64,000 nt of DNA, from NCBI GenBank assembly GCA_021292105.1, contig CM037869.1, positions 682,001 through 746,000 on the forward strand, written 5' to 3'. The position numbers and the translations under genes were made by a program. Below, piece after piece: positions 46,925-59,860 of this stretch. The DNA comes from Anadara kagoshimensis (lineage: Eukaryota; Mollusca; Bivalvia; Arcoida; Arcidae). Under the pieces are notes generated by a model that saw only the letters and a list, made by a program, of their open reading frames with translations, was not told the origin of the DNA and made no database searches. How positions within the stretch are numbered: position 1 is the first letter of the stretch; every line of letters begins with the position of its first letter.

Positions 46925-48760
46925 TGTGATTTGGACAATAATACAAGTTACAGCCGCCCTACATTTACAGGGCTGTTATCTTATGATGGCGACTTTAATG
47001 AACATTCGATTGGTGTAGTGAGTAGTGAACAATCGGATGATTTTGTATCATTAGAAGACTGTCAAATTCTGAAGCGCAGTGGACAGGTATGTGTAATGCT
47101 CACCCTAATGTAAACACTCCAATGTCCAGTCAGTCCAGTCAACCAAACGCTGGAGATGAGATGTATACAAGTCAAAATCAGGATATTATAGATTCGTTGG
47201 ATAGAGAACTTTTAAATCTACAGAAAGATCTGTATATAGAAAAGATTTTAAAACTGACAAACAAATCAGAAAATATTCTAACCCTATACCGTTCTATATT
47301 ATTGTCGAGGGCAAAGTCCATCCCCGAGTGTCCAGTAGGGAAACTTGTAACTCGCAAGTCTACCACAAAGAGTACCAGTTGTTACAAATATGCTAGAGAC
47401 TGCTACATTTTACAAATGTTCATATGTGGTGACAATTCAGAAATTGATGATTTTTTGCTAAATCAAAGTCGACTGTTGAGGTTGCTGATGTTAACTCAGT
47501 AGCTAATGCAATCCCTAAAATGACCATATCATTTGTTCTGGAGCAAGTCCATAAATTGTCCGATAGGGTAACTGAGTTAGAAAATAAAGTCACTGAGAAA
47601 GACAATAATGAAAAACTCCTATCACAAAAAATAACCTCTCTACAAATGGACAATGACAATATCAAACTCATGTTAGAGAGGCATATAGCCGAAGTGTCAC
47701 CAAAGTTGTTGCGACTGGAGAGTTTTCAGCGTCGCGTTGATCAAACTATTTCACATTTTGGCGAATTTGACTATTTGGTGTATAAATCAGAAATAGAAAA
47801 ATTGACAGCAGATAGCAAACGGGTGTTAAACAGTGTGAATATTTTACAAAGAAATATTCGCGATTGAATAACAATAAATCCTATTCCGACGTCCTAAAGT
47901 CTCCTGTGGGTAGCCCCAGTAATCTCGGAAAGAATGTAAAGTCTACACGAATCTACCGTTAAAAAGTCTAGTTGTGCGCGCCGGAGTGAATCGGACTGTA
48001 ACGATGTACACAATACAAATAATCAATCGCCAACGTCAAATATGTGTATCACAGACGAGACGGATCACTCAATTGTTATAAATTCAAGTTATCAAGACGA
48101 ACCGTCAGTAGCAAACAACACTGCCCAGTCCGACTATTCAAAAACTAGTTTGGATAACATACATAGTGACAATCAAAGTCCAAACTCTGTGGCACTACGC
48201 CCACTGCAGAGTCGAGTTCTCATATTGTGGCTGACAGTAATGATGTTATTAATACTGGAATAAATTCAGAGGATCACTCAAATACCGCCAACCTATCCGA
48301 ACTAAATCAACGCAAACATTATGCGAACACGACTACTAATTCGCGTAAAGTACTTTCTGATCGGTATAAACCGTTAGATAACGTAACTTACAACATACCA
48401 GTATGCCTTAATAGAGAGGTTGCACCTCCTAAACCGACTGTTTCCAAAGAGGACATTTTCCTTGGTGTCAAACGAAAGAAAATTTCACGCTATTACTTGG
48501 CCAATATTGATCGTAGATCAACAAGATCTGGCATAATAAACTATATCGAAGAAAACGGTGTAACAGTTACTCATTTCCAATTTTTTAGAACAAGAAGAGG
48601 ACGTGTTAGCGCTAAACTTAATGTTGTAGCTAGTCAGGCTTATAAACTAGAATCACCAGAATTCTGGCCGGAAGAAGTCATTTGCCGACCTTGGCTTCCA
48701 AATTCTAAGTGGCAACAAGAACTTGAAGAGCGTAATGGCCTTAATGAATATTCAAATTAA
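46925..48760 (+). pseudogene. LINE 1 ORF1 (broken by frameshifts)
   Basis: Successive frames 46925-47113, 47089-47502, 47520-47867 and 48227-48760 read like one protein. The third has heptad-rich LEQVHKLSDRVTELENKV, a coiled coil typical of ORF1 multimerisation. The last contains RKKISRYYLANIDRRSTRSG, VTHFQFFRTRRGRVSAKLNV and PEFWPEEVICRPWL, a pattern seen in ORF1 proteins of invertebrate LINEs (RRM-like). ORF1 proteins bind element RNA. Single-base shifts near 47110, 47505 and 47870-48230 break it. Confidence 0.7.
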
Positions 48761-48794
48761 ACCCACAATGTTAGTGTCTCAATTAATAGTATTT

Positions 48795-51700
48795 ATGACA
48801 GTGGTAAATGTTCTAACCTGGAATGTTAGAGGTGCAATGTCTTCATCATGCCTAGCAAAACTACTAAAACAATATAATTGTGACATTGCATTGATTAGTG
48901 AGCATAAACTCAAAACAGAGACTAAAATGTTTTTAGACAGTATTGATTATCAATATAAATCTGTGGTACATATAGAAACTGATGGTGATAGCAATTACCA
49001 TTGTGGTAAGGGTGGTGTTGCTATAGTTTACAAAAAGTCATTACAGTTTCATATCAGAGAAATTACTGAAACACAGTCCAATAGGTTATAGGTATAGAAC
49101 TTAAACAATCTAATCTCCCTTCATTCTATTTATTTTCAATATATATGCCATCTGATCAATCTATAGATCATTACAGACACGAATTAACGTAGTTAATGAT
49201 TTATATAATTATTACTCTCAATATGGTAGAGTGGTTCTCGCTGGTGACTTTAATGCAAGTTGCAGAAGTGTTGATATAGGCAGAAGCAATGCTTCTAAAT
49301 CAAATATTTTTAAAAATTTTCTTCAGTCAAACAATATAGTACCCCTTAACACACTCCCTTCGTGTAAAGGTGAACATTTTTCCTACTGTACATGTCAAAC
49401 TATGCTTGATTATGTGTTATGTAACGAAGCAGTGGTAGCTCAATCTGTGTGTGAAATCCTTGCTGAGGGTTCTATCAGTAGTACTTCGGATCATTTACCG
49501 ATACTTACAAGTTTTAAAATATCCAGGATGAACAGACTGAATAATTCACCCTGTAAGCATCCAGCATGGCACCGCGCTACAGATCAAATAAAAGATAACT
49601 ATAGAACGGTTCTTAGTTCTGCGTTATATGAACTTTCTGATGAATGTGATATGACTAACATAGATGTGTTTAATGATAAATTGGTAGAGGTTATACTTCT
49701 ATCAGCTAAAAAGACTGTTCCATACTCAAAATATAATCCTCATACCAAACCGTTTTGGACATCAGATGTCAAACTCGCACATAAAGAGGAGCGACAGAAA
49801 CGAGCACTGTGGATGGCTGAGGGTAGACCAAGGGGAATGACCCATGAATCATTTGCGGAGTATAAGCGAGCTAAGCGCCATTTTCGCAAAACATTGGACA
49901 ACGCAGCGGCTCAATATTTTGAGAGTACATACCATGATATACAGCATGCTGCAGAATGTGATATTAGTCTATTTTGGCGTATGGTTAAACGTTTGAAGCC
50001 GCGTAAATCCAAGATTTACCCAGAAATAATACATAACGGTAAACTGTGCTCTGATCCAAACAGCATTGCCAATGCTTTCGCTGACTATTACAGTGAGATA
50101 TACACTCCATCAAATGAGGCACAAACGAATCTCAACAGGAATCTAACGCTTCAATAATCAGCGAATATAAAGACGTTTCTAGCGAGGTATTAACTTCAAA
50201 TGAGACATTACCAGGCGGCGAGATTACAACACTGGAGGTGCATAAAATTATTAAAGGTCTCAAAGTAAGAAAAGCCCCTGGATACGATAGAGTACAAGCG
50301 GAACACTTAAAATTCGGTGGTAATGTTCTGACGCTATTATTACACAGTTCTTCAATATTATCGTGCAACAAGGCAGAGTTCCATCTGGATGGAAAAACGG
50401 TCTTATAGTGCCCATTTACAAAGAAGGAGGAAAATCAAAATCATCTCCTGACAATTATAGACCCGTGGCATTACTCTCTACCTTAGAAAAAGTTTTTGAA
50501 AAAATTTTGATTGGACGTATTGAACAAACTAAATTCATCAGTGCCTTTCCTAGTAGCCATCAGCATGCATTTCAACGCGGATTGAGTTGCCTAACTGCTT
50601 CTTTTTGTTTACAAGAAACCATATATAGTAATCTGGAACTAGGATCCAAGGTGTATGTAGCGTTCTTGGATACAAAAAAGGCCTTCGATACGGTCTGGCG
50701 TAAAGGTCTCATGGTTAAACTTTCTCGTATAGGCGTCAAAGGAAAACTCTGGCGTCTTATTGACGACCTTCATACAGACACCATGAGTGCTGTTGTTGTT
50801 AATTCAGTACAGTCTGAATGGTTTAAAGTACTCCAAGGTGTTAGGCAGGGAGGGGTTTTGTCAACCTTTTTATATCTAGTCTTTATAGATGGCCTCCTTC
50901 GTGAGCTCCAAATGTGTCACTACGCCGGCAAAATAGGTAATATTATGTGTTCTAATCCCTGCTTTGCAGATGACTTATCATGTATAAATACCACTCCTGT
51001 TGGGTTGCAAGCCATGTTAAATGTTGCATATAACTATTCACGTAAGTGGCAGTACCACTATAACGTATCTAAGTCATGTGTTCTTGTTTATGGCTATAAC
51101 TCAGTCAAATCATACGATAATATTTGTTATAATTGGTTACTTGGCTCAGATGTTGTCCCAATTTCAAAACGTGTACACATTTAGGTATAGATTTAAATGT
51201 ATTTTTCCAAAATAATCAAAGGACTCGCAAAAGATGCGAAAAAGGTCGCAATGGGTATTTTAGTATAGCTGGTATTAGTGCTAACAAGTTAAATCCAGTA
51301 GTGCTAGTTAACTTATATAAAAAGGCCGTTCTTCCATCTGTTACATATGGATGTGAATTGTGGACTAATTTAAAACAAACGGACCTTACTATACTTAATA
51401 CTTTTCAGCATTTTATTGCCAAGCACATGCAGAACCTACCACAAAGAACACGTTCTGATATGTGCGAAAGCATGGTGGGGTTGTATCGTATACAAACTGA
51501 AATAGACAGGAAAAAGTTGTTATTCTTGTATAAATTATGCTCTTTGGAAAATGTAACCAAAACAAAACAGGTTTTCTTACAGCGGTTATACAGTTACTGT
51601 GTTGATCCACTCAGGAATCAATTAGGTTTTATACCAGATATATGGAAAGTGTTATATAAGTATGGCTTGTCATACTTATTGTGTCAGTACGTTACAGATC

Positions 51701-52275
51701 ATTCACTGCCGGACAGACAAGAATGGAAAACAGTGATTGACGGTGCTATTGCGACATATGAAGATCATCAGTTTAATCTTAGAATACAAAACAGTGACTT
51801 TCAAACTTTTAGAACTTTACATTCATCCATATTACGTAGCTTCGATTTGGAAATACCCAGTTATTACTTCTCAACTGAACCTTGCCAAATTTATTGCAAA
51901 ATTATGGATTATACCACCTGGAAAACGATAAATACTTGTGAAATTTGTGAAAGAAACTACCGTGATTTCTATATTCATCTATGTTGTGTTTGTCCAGCAT
52001 TAAACCACATCAGAGAAATGTTTTGGGAAGCTATTATAGACAAATTTGATCTACCTTTATATATTGAACTTCAGGATTACAGTGATGAACAACTTTATTA
52101 CAGATTCATCGGCGTTTTACCAGATGTACTTGCTAACAGTGACAGTGAAACAAACACCGCTTACTATGACTTATCATTCCGTTTCATACAAAAGGCATCC
52201 GCTTATTTTTACAGACTCCTGAGTGGATCAACACACATGTACAGTGAGAGTGTAACCGCTATTAAAACTATATAA
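48795..52275 (+). pseudogene. LINE 1 ORF2: endonuclease-reverse transcriptase (frameshifted)
   Basis: Endonuclease: NVLTWNVRG at the start, SEHKL, GDFN (49243-49254) and SDHLPI (49486-49503), the metal-binding and catalytic set of the EEP family. RT: SPDNYRPVALLSTLEKVFEK, LDTKKAFDTVWR, GVRQGGVLS and FADD (50963-50974). C-terminus: CEICERNYRDFYIHLCC (near 51937-51990), a Cys/His cluster. The enzyme nicks target DNA and primes reverse transcription there. Frames change near 49085, 49190, 50157, 50340 and 51180; between shifts the reading is clean. ORF2 begins close to the end of ORF1. Confidence 0.85.
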
Positions 52276-52452
52276 CTTAATTATCTAGTGTATACATATT
52301 ATTATGTAAATATGTTTGTATTTGTTATTGTGTTCTTTTTCGCTAATGTTGCTGCTATTATTGTTTGTATTGTCATTTACTATTTGATGTTATAATCTAA
52401 AAATCATGTCATTTATCTCCATCAAGGAGGAAATAAAGAAATGAATGAATGA

Positions 52453-52642
52453 AAGTAGGCTTCCACATGACAAACACTGGATAAAAACATTTTTCTTCTA
52501 TTTAAAAGATATTAAATCTATTCAAATTTTAACTGATTTGAAATTTTAAAGATTCGATTTGATTAAACATTATTTTAAATATATTCAAATAACCCCAATC
52601 TGTTTCATTTTAAATTTTTCATTTTAAACAAATTCCCAACGC
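52453..52642. repeat. Right long direct repeat flanking LINE 1
   Basis: 190 bp, same start and end as 46715-46897. No substitutions were seen over the aligned part, only two small length differences. Confidence 0.95.
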
Positions 52643-53972
52643 AACAAGTTTACTCTAATGTAAGATGACAAGAGTTGTCTTTCTTTTTCCACTTCCATTG
52701 TTTGCAAACACTTCCCTTCTTTGTTGGTATTGTTATACAATACCTAATCCATATTACCAGCAGCGCTGTTATCATCCAAACCAATGTTGTTGGTAACATG
52801 TCACTATTACTACTATACTGTCATATACCATTTTGAATGTATTTTATGGTTAAATTAAAAAATGGTATATGACATTACTGAATGAATGTTACTGCCAACT
52901 AAATCTCTGTTATTGGTAACATTCTACAATTATCGCTGAATGCATTTTACTGACAACACCATTGTCACTCAAACCTTTTTGTTGTCCAAACAAAAAATGT
53001 CGAAGATACCATCAACAAAATATGATGTTTTGATGGACAATACCTTTGTTGAGTTTGGTAACACAATTTTCCAAGAAAAGAAAGGAAGCTGAAAGAAATT
53101 AATAATATCACATCGGAATACACATGCTTGTTTATTTGTTTTGCTATATTTGTAAATTTATGTAGAACCTTCTTAACTGTTGCCCAATCATTCAACTCCA
53201 CATACAGATATTGATGGCATTCTATCCCTTAACAATCCTTAATTTGTAGAATATGTGAACGTTATCTACCCTAAGAACCTTGAAATAAAAGATAGGACTG
53301 ATTTTTCAAGTTCTGCTCCATATCATATGTGGACTTAAGCATCCATTATAAAACCCATGAAAGACTACATTTTAAAGCTATATGACAAACACAATTACTT
53401 GATTTTTTCTATTGTCAGCAGCCACCTTTCTATTTCTATGCAGAAATATACCCGTTTCTCCTACTTGTCATTTATTATTTTTCATAGCACTTGCTTATAG
53501 ATAATAAAGTAAATATGATAAGGAAATTAAAACGTTTCCGCTAACATACATTTTCATAACTCCTTCTTTCTTTCTATACATGTATTGTTAATACATATTT
53601 TATCTGAAAAATGACACACATTGTATTAACTTAAAAATTCTTATAAAAATTATGTGCAAGCACAGGCTTATTTGCTTAATGCACGCTATGCCACTGGTTG
53701 CAGTTAGCTAAACTCCTAAGGGGGTGCTTAGCCTTCCAAAGCACCTGGGTGCTTATCTTTGCGAAACACCTCAGCCTCACGTCCCTAGAAGTAGTTGTTA
53801 ACTTAAATTGTCAGTTTCAAAGTTTTTAATTTGCTTTGAGATTGTGATTTGGACATTGATTGGTATGTTTGTTATGGATTTGGTTACAAATGTTTATTAT
53901 CACTGAATGCATGGTACAAGCGACACCTATTAAAGTCCAATCTCTGTTGTTGGTAACAGGTAGTTAATTATC
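52643..53972. repeat. Diverged tandem repeat region between the LINEs
   Basis: The pattern AATGAATGTTACTGCCAACT then TCTCTGTTATTGGTAACA recurs with drift at about 52880-52925 and 53890-53960, and continues after LINE 2 at 59911-59960. Also an inverted pair GTCATATACCATTTT / AAAATGGTATATGAC at about 52820-52875. No gene. Confidence 0.55.
53690..53875 (+). repeat. Penelope-tail repeat between the two LINEs
   Basis: GTTAGCTAAACTCCTAAG, a hairpin region that appears duplicated (GGTGCTTAGCC then GGTGCTTATC), CAGCCTCACGTCCC, and TTTGAGATTGTGATTTGG. Confidence 0.65.
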
Positions 53973-53987
53973 AACAAATGAATGTTA
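53973..53987. repeat. Left target-site duplication of LINE 2
   Basis: AACAAATGAATGTTA, identical to 59907-59921. Confidence 0.85.
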
Positions 53988-56331
53988 TAAAGTATTTTGG
54001 ATTGATTTAAAAAATTATTTTTACTCATCTCTTAAATCGGCATTTTTAGAAGGTGAACTTTCTTTTTCTCAAAAAATGTCTATCATATCGCTAATACATA
54101 AAAAGGGTGAAAAAGACGATTTAAGTAATTACAGACCCATAAGTCTTACAAACTCTGATTATAAAATTATAGCCTTTATTTTTGCCAGAAGATTACAGAG
54201 GGTAATTAGCAATTTAGTTTGTTCTGATCAAACTGCATATATTAAAGGAAGGTATATTGGAATGAACGCTAGACTTATACTTGACATTTTTGACATCTGT
54301 GAAAACTCCGATCAATCTTGTATCTTACTTTTTTTAGATTTTGCCAAAGCTTTTGATTCAGTTGAATGGAATTTTATTTTTAAAACATTAGCAAAATTTA
54401 ACTTTGGGAATAATTTCATACATTGGATGAGAACCCTATACAGCAAACCTATATTTAGAATAAAAAATAATGGATGGTTGTCAAGAACCTGTAATATGAA
54501 AAAAGGTATTCGTCAGGGTTGTCCGGTTTCTGCTTTACTTTTTGTCCTTGTAGCTGAAATTTTATCGCTTAAAATAGAAAATCTGATAAAGTAAATGGGT
54601 TTAGGATAGGTAATATTCAAACAGACATAAAGATTTTACAACACGCAGATGATTGCACTCTACCATTACTAGATGAAGACTCTATGAAACATGCTATCGA
54701 CATTGTTAATGATTTCAGTAAACATGCTGGTCCAAAACTAAATATTCACAAAACAGAAGCTATCTTGTTAGGCCCACTGAAAAATCGGTATGAACGGTTA
54801 CACGGTGTTGAAGTTAATAACTCTTCTCTTAAATGTTTAGGTATACACATTGGCCATGACAAAAATCAATGTATAGAAAGGAACTGGAAAAAACGGATAA
54901 AAGATTTAGAGCACACATTATTATCTTGGAAAAGAAGAAACTTAACTATTTTCGGCAAATGTACAGTTTTGAATACACTAGCCCTATCAAATTTGACATA
55001 TCGGCGTCATTACTTCCATATCCTTCAGATTACATTATTAAATCTATAAATAAACTGGTTTTTAACTTTATTTGGGGAAAAAGAGATAGAATAAAAAGAA
55101 AAACTCTAATAGGAAACATCTCTGAGGGTGGTATAGGATTAGTGGATATAGAAACAAAATTCAAAGCTTTGAAAGCATCATGGGTATCCAGATTATTAAA
55201 TAATAGGGAGTCAAACATCTTCACTATCTTAGATACTATCCTGAAAACCTCTCTAGGAATTGATTTCGATTTCATTTTAAAAACAAATGTTGCTGATTTA
55301 AAAGAATTGTCTAAATTAAAGAATGTTCCATCTTTCTATAATGAAGTATTTGTCTTCTTTAATAACTGCAAAGATGAAGTGTCTCCAATTGCGTTTTCTT
55401 CCGACTCTTTTTTGTCTGAAAATATTGGCTGAATAATAATTTTAAATTTCGAAATAAAACATTATGTCTTAAAAACTGGATGAAGAGTGGGGTTCTTTAT
55501 GTTAAAGACTTATTTCATGTTAATGGGTCGTTAAAGGATATAAATGACTTTGGTGATAATTTGCTAAACAACGGAATTGGATTTGCGAATATAATATCTT
55601 AAAAAAAGTGTTCGGAAAATATGTTAATATTTTTGATTGTTCAAAATGCGAATATATTAATCCTTACAACAAGCCGCTTTCGTTTATAAATGGAAACATT
55701 AGGCATGATATTTTGAGTAAAAAGTGTAAATTTTATTACGATATCCTTTTGAAGAAAAAATTTCAAGTTTCAAATATGGAATATTATTGGTCTAAAGAGT
55801 TTAATTTTAACTATAGTTTTTTCAGAAAAAACATTTGCAGAACAAATATCAGTAGTATTTTAGACAAACAAACTTCAGAATTTAATTACAAATTATTACA
55901 TAATCTTTTGTCAAATACCTAATTGTTAGTAAATGGAATAAAACTGTTTCTAAATATTGTGAAAATTGCCATACGAGTGTTGAAAACTCTGAGCATCTTA
56001 TTTATCAATGTAACATTGTGAGTCCTATTTGGGATATCGTTGCCAACAACCTGAAAGTAGACATTAAGTGGAAAACTATTGTTTTGGGATTTTACTTAGA
56101 ACATAATAATAAACATATATGCTAAATAATATAATTTCCTTTATTGCGTGCAAAATCTACAAGTATAAAATGAAAATGAGAATAAACAAACAACTTTGCT
56201 GCAAGGACCAGTTGAAGATTCACTTGAAACACAGCCTCTTTTCTTTCTTTTATACTCTTAAAAAAATGAAACTAGATGTTTTATCACAACATATATTAAA
56301 CATAGCACTGTCGTGCTGCTGTACAGCGTAG
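53988..56331 (+). pseudogene. LINE 2 ORF2: reverse transcriptase and C-terminal part, broken
   Basis: Frame 53988-54594 has KMSIISLIHKKGEKDDLSNY-RPISLTNSDYKIIA, LLFLDFAKAFDSVEW and KKGIRQGCPVSALLF. The catalytic motif HADD follows near 54645-54656 in the next frame, then AGPKLNIHKTEAILLG, LGIHIGHD and WKKRIKDLEHTLLSWKRRNL. Later pieces (54869-55432, 55608-55922, 56119-56331) are the long C-terminal domain, ending NNIISFIACKIYKYKMKMR. Motif spelling fits the L1/Tx1 side of LINEs. The endonuclease half is absent. Stops and frameshifts throughout. Confidence 0.8.
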
Positions 56332-56645
56332 TTGGGAAAATTGTGTTGTGGCAAGACAGAATATAACCAAAATTCGGGGGTGGGGTGGGGTCGATCTATG
56401 CATAGTCCGACGGATGGTTTTTTTTTTGGAAAAAGAAACAATGTACCAAACCATGTATTGCTGAAATAAATGGTAGAAAATAATAATTTCATAAATATAT
56501 GAAAAGACAATCGGTAATTAAAATGTAAAAAAGTTGTACCCGATCGTTTTGTCATTTCGGATAGAGAGAAAGTAGAGTTTTGCAGATCCTACCGTCGCTA
56601 TGAGGGGGTACATTCTAGCGGTTGTATGTAACTGGATCATTTGCT

Positions 56646-56776
56646 GTTAATCTGGGTTTTAATTAACTGCTGATTATCACTCACAATATTCCCGTTTCAT
56701 GTTAATGGTACCGTTAATCTGGGTTTTAATTAACTGCTGATTATCACTCACAATATTCCCGTTTCATGTTAATGGT
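56646..56776. repeat. Two tandem 67-bp units
   Basis: GTTAATCTGGGTTTTAATTA through CCCGTTTCATGTTAATGGT occurs twice in a row, apparently without change. Confidence 0.9.
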
Positions 56777-58539
56777 GAAGTATCGTCGACCGTCCTAAAA
56801 TTCGAGGCCATTTTTGTTTTCAGTAATTATACGCGAATATCGTCTCTGCAGTGACGATTTCATGCATTAAAGACAAAATTTAGGTATTTACTGTGAAACT
56901 ATTCAGAAAAATCTGTTGTCTATTTTTCAACTCTCAAATTCTTGTTGCGTTAGCAAATTTAGTTCGTTTTCTATTAGAGTCTCGAATCACGGACGGTCGA
57001 GGATACAGTTGTTTTACCAGTTCCGAATTTTTACTACCGAATAATCTAAAATTTCAATCCCGTTCAATTAAAGGAATTGCAAAATAACTTTCTCAATTTG
57101 CTTCTACTTGAATGTATGGCATTAATTAAACTTCAACCGCTTCCTAAATGTATGTGCAGGACAGGTCGGCAGATTGTTGGTGACCTAGTTTAACGATGTA
57201 AACAAATCGTGATCACGGAAATGCTTTTTTCAAGAAAACATACTACCACGTGTTTTTGAGGACAGGTGTCGATATTTTGGAATCAGTAAACATTTGTGTT
57301 ATTACAACACATAAATTTCATTTCCTCTGCTTGTGGATGACGTCTGCAGCAGCGCTTATATGAAACCCTGTTCGGAACTGGTAAAAAGACTGTATTTAAA
57401 ATTTGTACACAACACTGTACGAATTATCTCCCTTTCACGAAAGTAAAATCTAATCGATAAACAGTTTTAAAATATGACACAATTGCCTCAACATCAAAAT
57501 ACGTTATCATAACCTTCAAAATAAATTTAAATTTCCGTAGAATTCACGAAGAATTAATTAAACAACCTGCCGTTGCTATTCATTTCATAACTTAAAAGTT
57601 ATGATTTTACATCGTAGGACGCAAACTTCTCGAACTACTTTTTATTGTAAACATGAGATCAGTTCGCCAAATTGCAGAAATTATTAGATGCATCCCGTCG
57701 CAATATTTTACTACATTCCGAAATGTATTCCGAAAATTTATTCCAAATGTGCATATGTAACCAAATGCATTACCCGTCTCAGAATACATATCTCACGATA
57801 AAACAGATATACTTCTTTCACGCTCATTTACCAGGCGCACTATTTCCAGGTGTACTCATATCTTATAATTTCATAGCAAAGAAGCTCGATATCTTGGAAG
57901 AAAGTGACAACAATGTACACGTTCACTATCGTGAACGCTGTACAAAAATTGCTCAAACATTGTAATATCCGTATTTATTTATTATTATTAATTATTGGTT
58001 TTTTTCTACCCCTTAAATGTCTATTTTTTCCATTATTAGTTTCTTTTGTTCTTTATTTATTATAAGACAACGCTTGAATTGGATGGTAAGCATTGTGGGG
58101 CCTGTTTTAGGTAAGGAACGATCCAACCACCTGTTCACCTACTCTGCTTATCATTTAATCAAGGTGTCGATTTATAACTTGCCCTTTTTTGCACTGTCGC
58201 TGTTTTATTTTGCTATTTATATGCGAACCTCCCGACAAAAATAATAATTATCTTATTTATATTGTCGGAATTTGAATACAGGTTATTTATTTAATTATAA
58301 GTTAGCGAATTATTACAAATTGATTGATTGATTTACTGATTGATAGTTGATGGACTGATGGGTTAATTAGTTACCTGCTTACTTAGTTGTTGAATTACTT
58401 AAATGATGAAGTAATTGATTGATTGGTCGATTGGTAGCATGAGTGATTAATTGATAAATTAGTTAATATATTTATTTTTATATTCTTTTTTTATGTTCTT
58501 GCATACATCTTTGGTAATTGATAATGTGTAAGATCAATT

Positions 58540-58890
58540 ATTCTTACAGTTAATATTATTATTACTATAATTATTATTATTATTATCAACATAATCTTCT
58601 TCATTGTGGTGATATATTGTTATTATCATTATTATTATTACTATTATTAATAATAATGGTGATAATATCGTGACTTTTTCCATGAATGTAAGACTGATTT
58701 GTTGATTTCCTTTCTTTTTTTTATTAATTTTTTCGGTAGAATGTAAATTCTCTGCCAATCTAGTTTCATGTAGTGTAAAAAGGATTTATATTATTATTAT
58801 TATTACTATCTTTATTATTTCACCATATTTGTACAATGGTGTCAAATTTATATACTTTTGCTTGTAACCATGAATATTTTTTTTACGTAT

Positions 58891-58945
<55 letters not shown>

Positions 58946-59059
58946 TCTATTTTTTTATTTATGTATTTATCTATTTGCTTGATTATCTGTATCTTGTGTG
59001 TGCATTTCTGTTTTATTTAATATTATGATATCCTGTATAAAAATGAGGATTGTAATCAA

Positions 59060-59093
<34 letters not shown>

Positions 59094-59408
59094 AGCGTGG
59101 GTGCGTGTGTCAAACTATTATTACTAGTAATATTATTATATTATTATAATAGTAATCAATATTATTATTATTATTATTATAAGCGTGTGTCAAATTATTC
59201 TTACTAGCATTTGTAAATGGATGAAATTATTTATTTAATTATTTATTTATTCTTATTTATTTATCTATTTATTTATTTATTTAATTTTTTTTATTATTTA
59301 TTTGTTTATGTCTTTATCTACTCAATACTTGATTATATGTATCTTGTGTGTGCATTGTGTTATATTTAATATTGTGATATTTTGTGTAAAAATGAGGATT
59401 GTGATCAA

Positions 59409-59448
<40 letters not shown>

Positions 59449-59792
59449 TATAAGCGTGGGTACATGTGTCAAATTATTCTTACTAGCATTTTTTTAATGG
59501 ATGAAATTATTTATCTAATTATTTATTTATTTATTTATTTACTTATTTATTTATTTATTCATTTCTTTATAATTTATTTGTTTATGTATTTATCTATTTA
59601 ATACTTGATTATCTGTATCTTGTGTGTGCATTGTGTTTTATTTAATATTGTGATATTATGTGTAAAAATGAGGATTGTGATCAATATTATTATTATTATT
59701 ATTATTAATATTATTATTATTATTATTATAAGTGTGTGTACGTGTGTCAAATTATTTCGTTTACATGTATTTATAAATTGATGGAAATATTT

Positions 59793-59834
<42 letters not shown>

Positions 59835-59860
59835 TTATCTGTTTGTGTACTGCATAATGT
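58540..59860. repeat. ATT/TTTA-rich array with about 300-bp higher-order units
   Basis: The block CTTGATTATCTGTATCTTGT-GTGTGCATT, AAAAATGAGGATTGT, (ATT)n, ATAAGCGTG, TGTGTCAAATTATT, (TTTA)n occurs from about 58978, 59328 and 59606, each time with different microsatellite lengths. Confidence 0.75.

Larger units (their letters stand above)
46898..52452 (+). mobile_element. LINE 1: APE-type non-LTR retrotransposon, nearly full length
   Basis: 5.55 kb between the long direct repeats. Contains a coiled-coil and nucleic-acid-binding ORF1 region, an ORF2 with AP-endonuclease, RT and a C-terminal zinc-knuckle-like motif, and a 3' end GAAATGAATGAATGA rather than poly(A). Such short tandem 3' ends are known for Jockey/CR1/I-group LINEs; exact clade not assigned. 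Confidence 0.9.

Noticed and set aside
57672..57965. 97-codon frame as a gene
   Set aside because: No recognisable domain, no splice continuation, and it lies inside the LINE 2 insertion.
59302..59601. 99-codon hydrophobic frame resembling a membrane protein
   Set aside because: It is a translation of (ATT)n and (TTTA)n microsatellites, giving Ile/Tyr/Leu runs.
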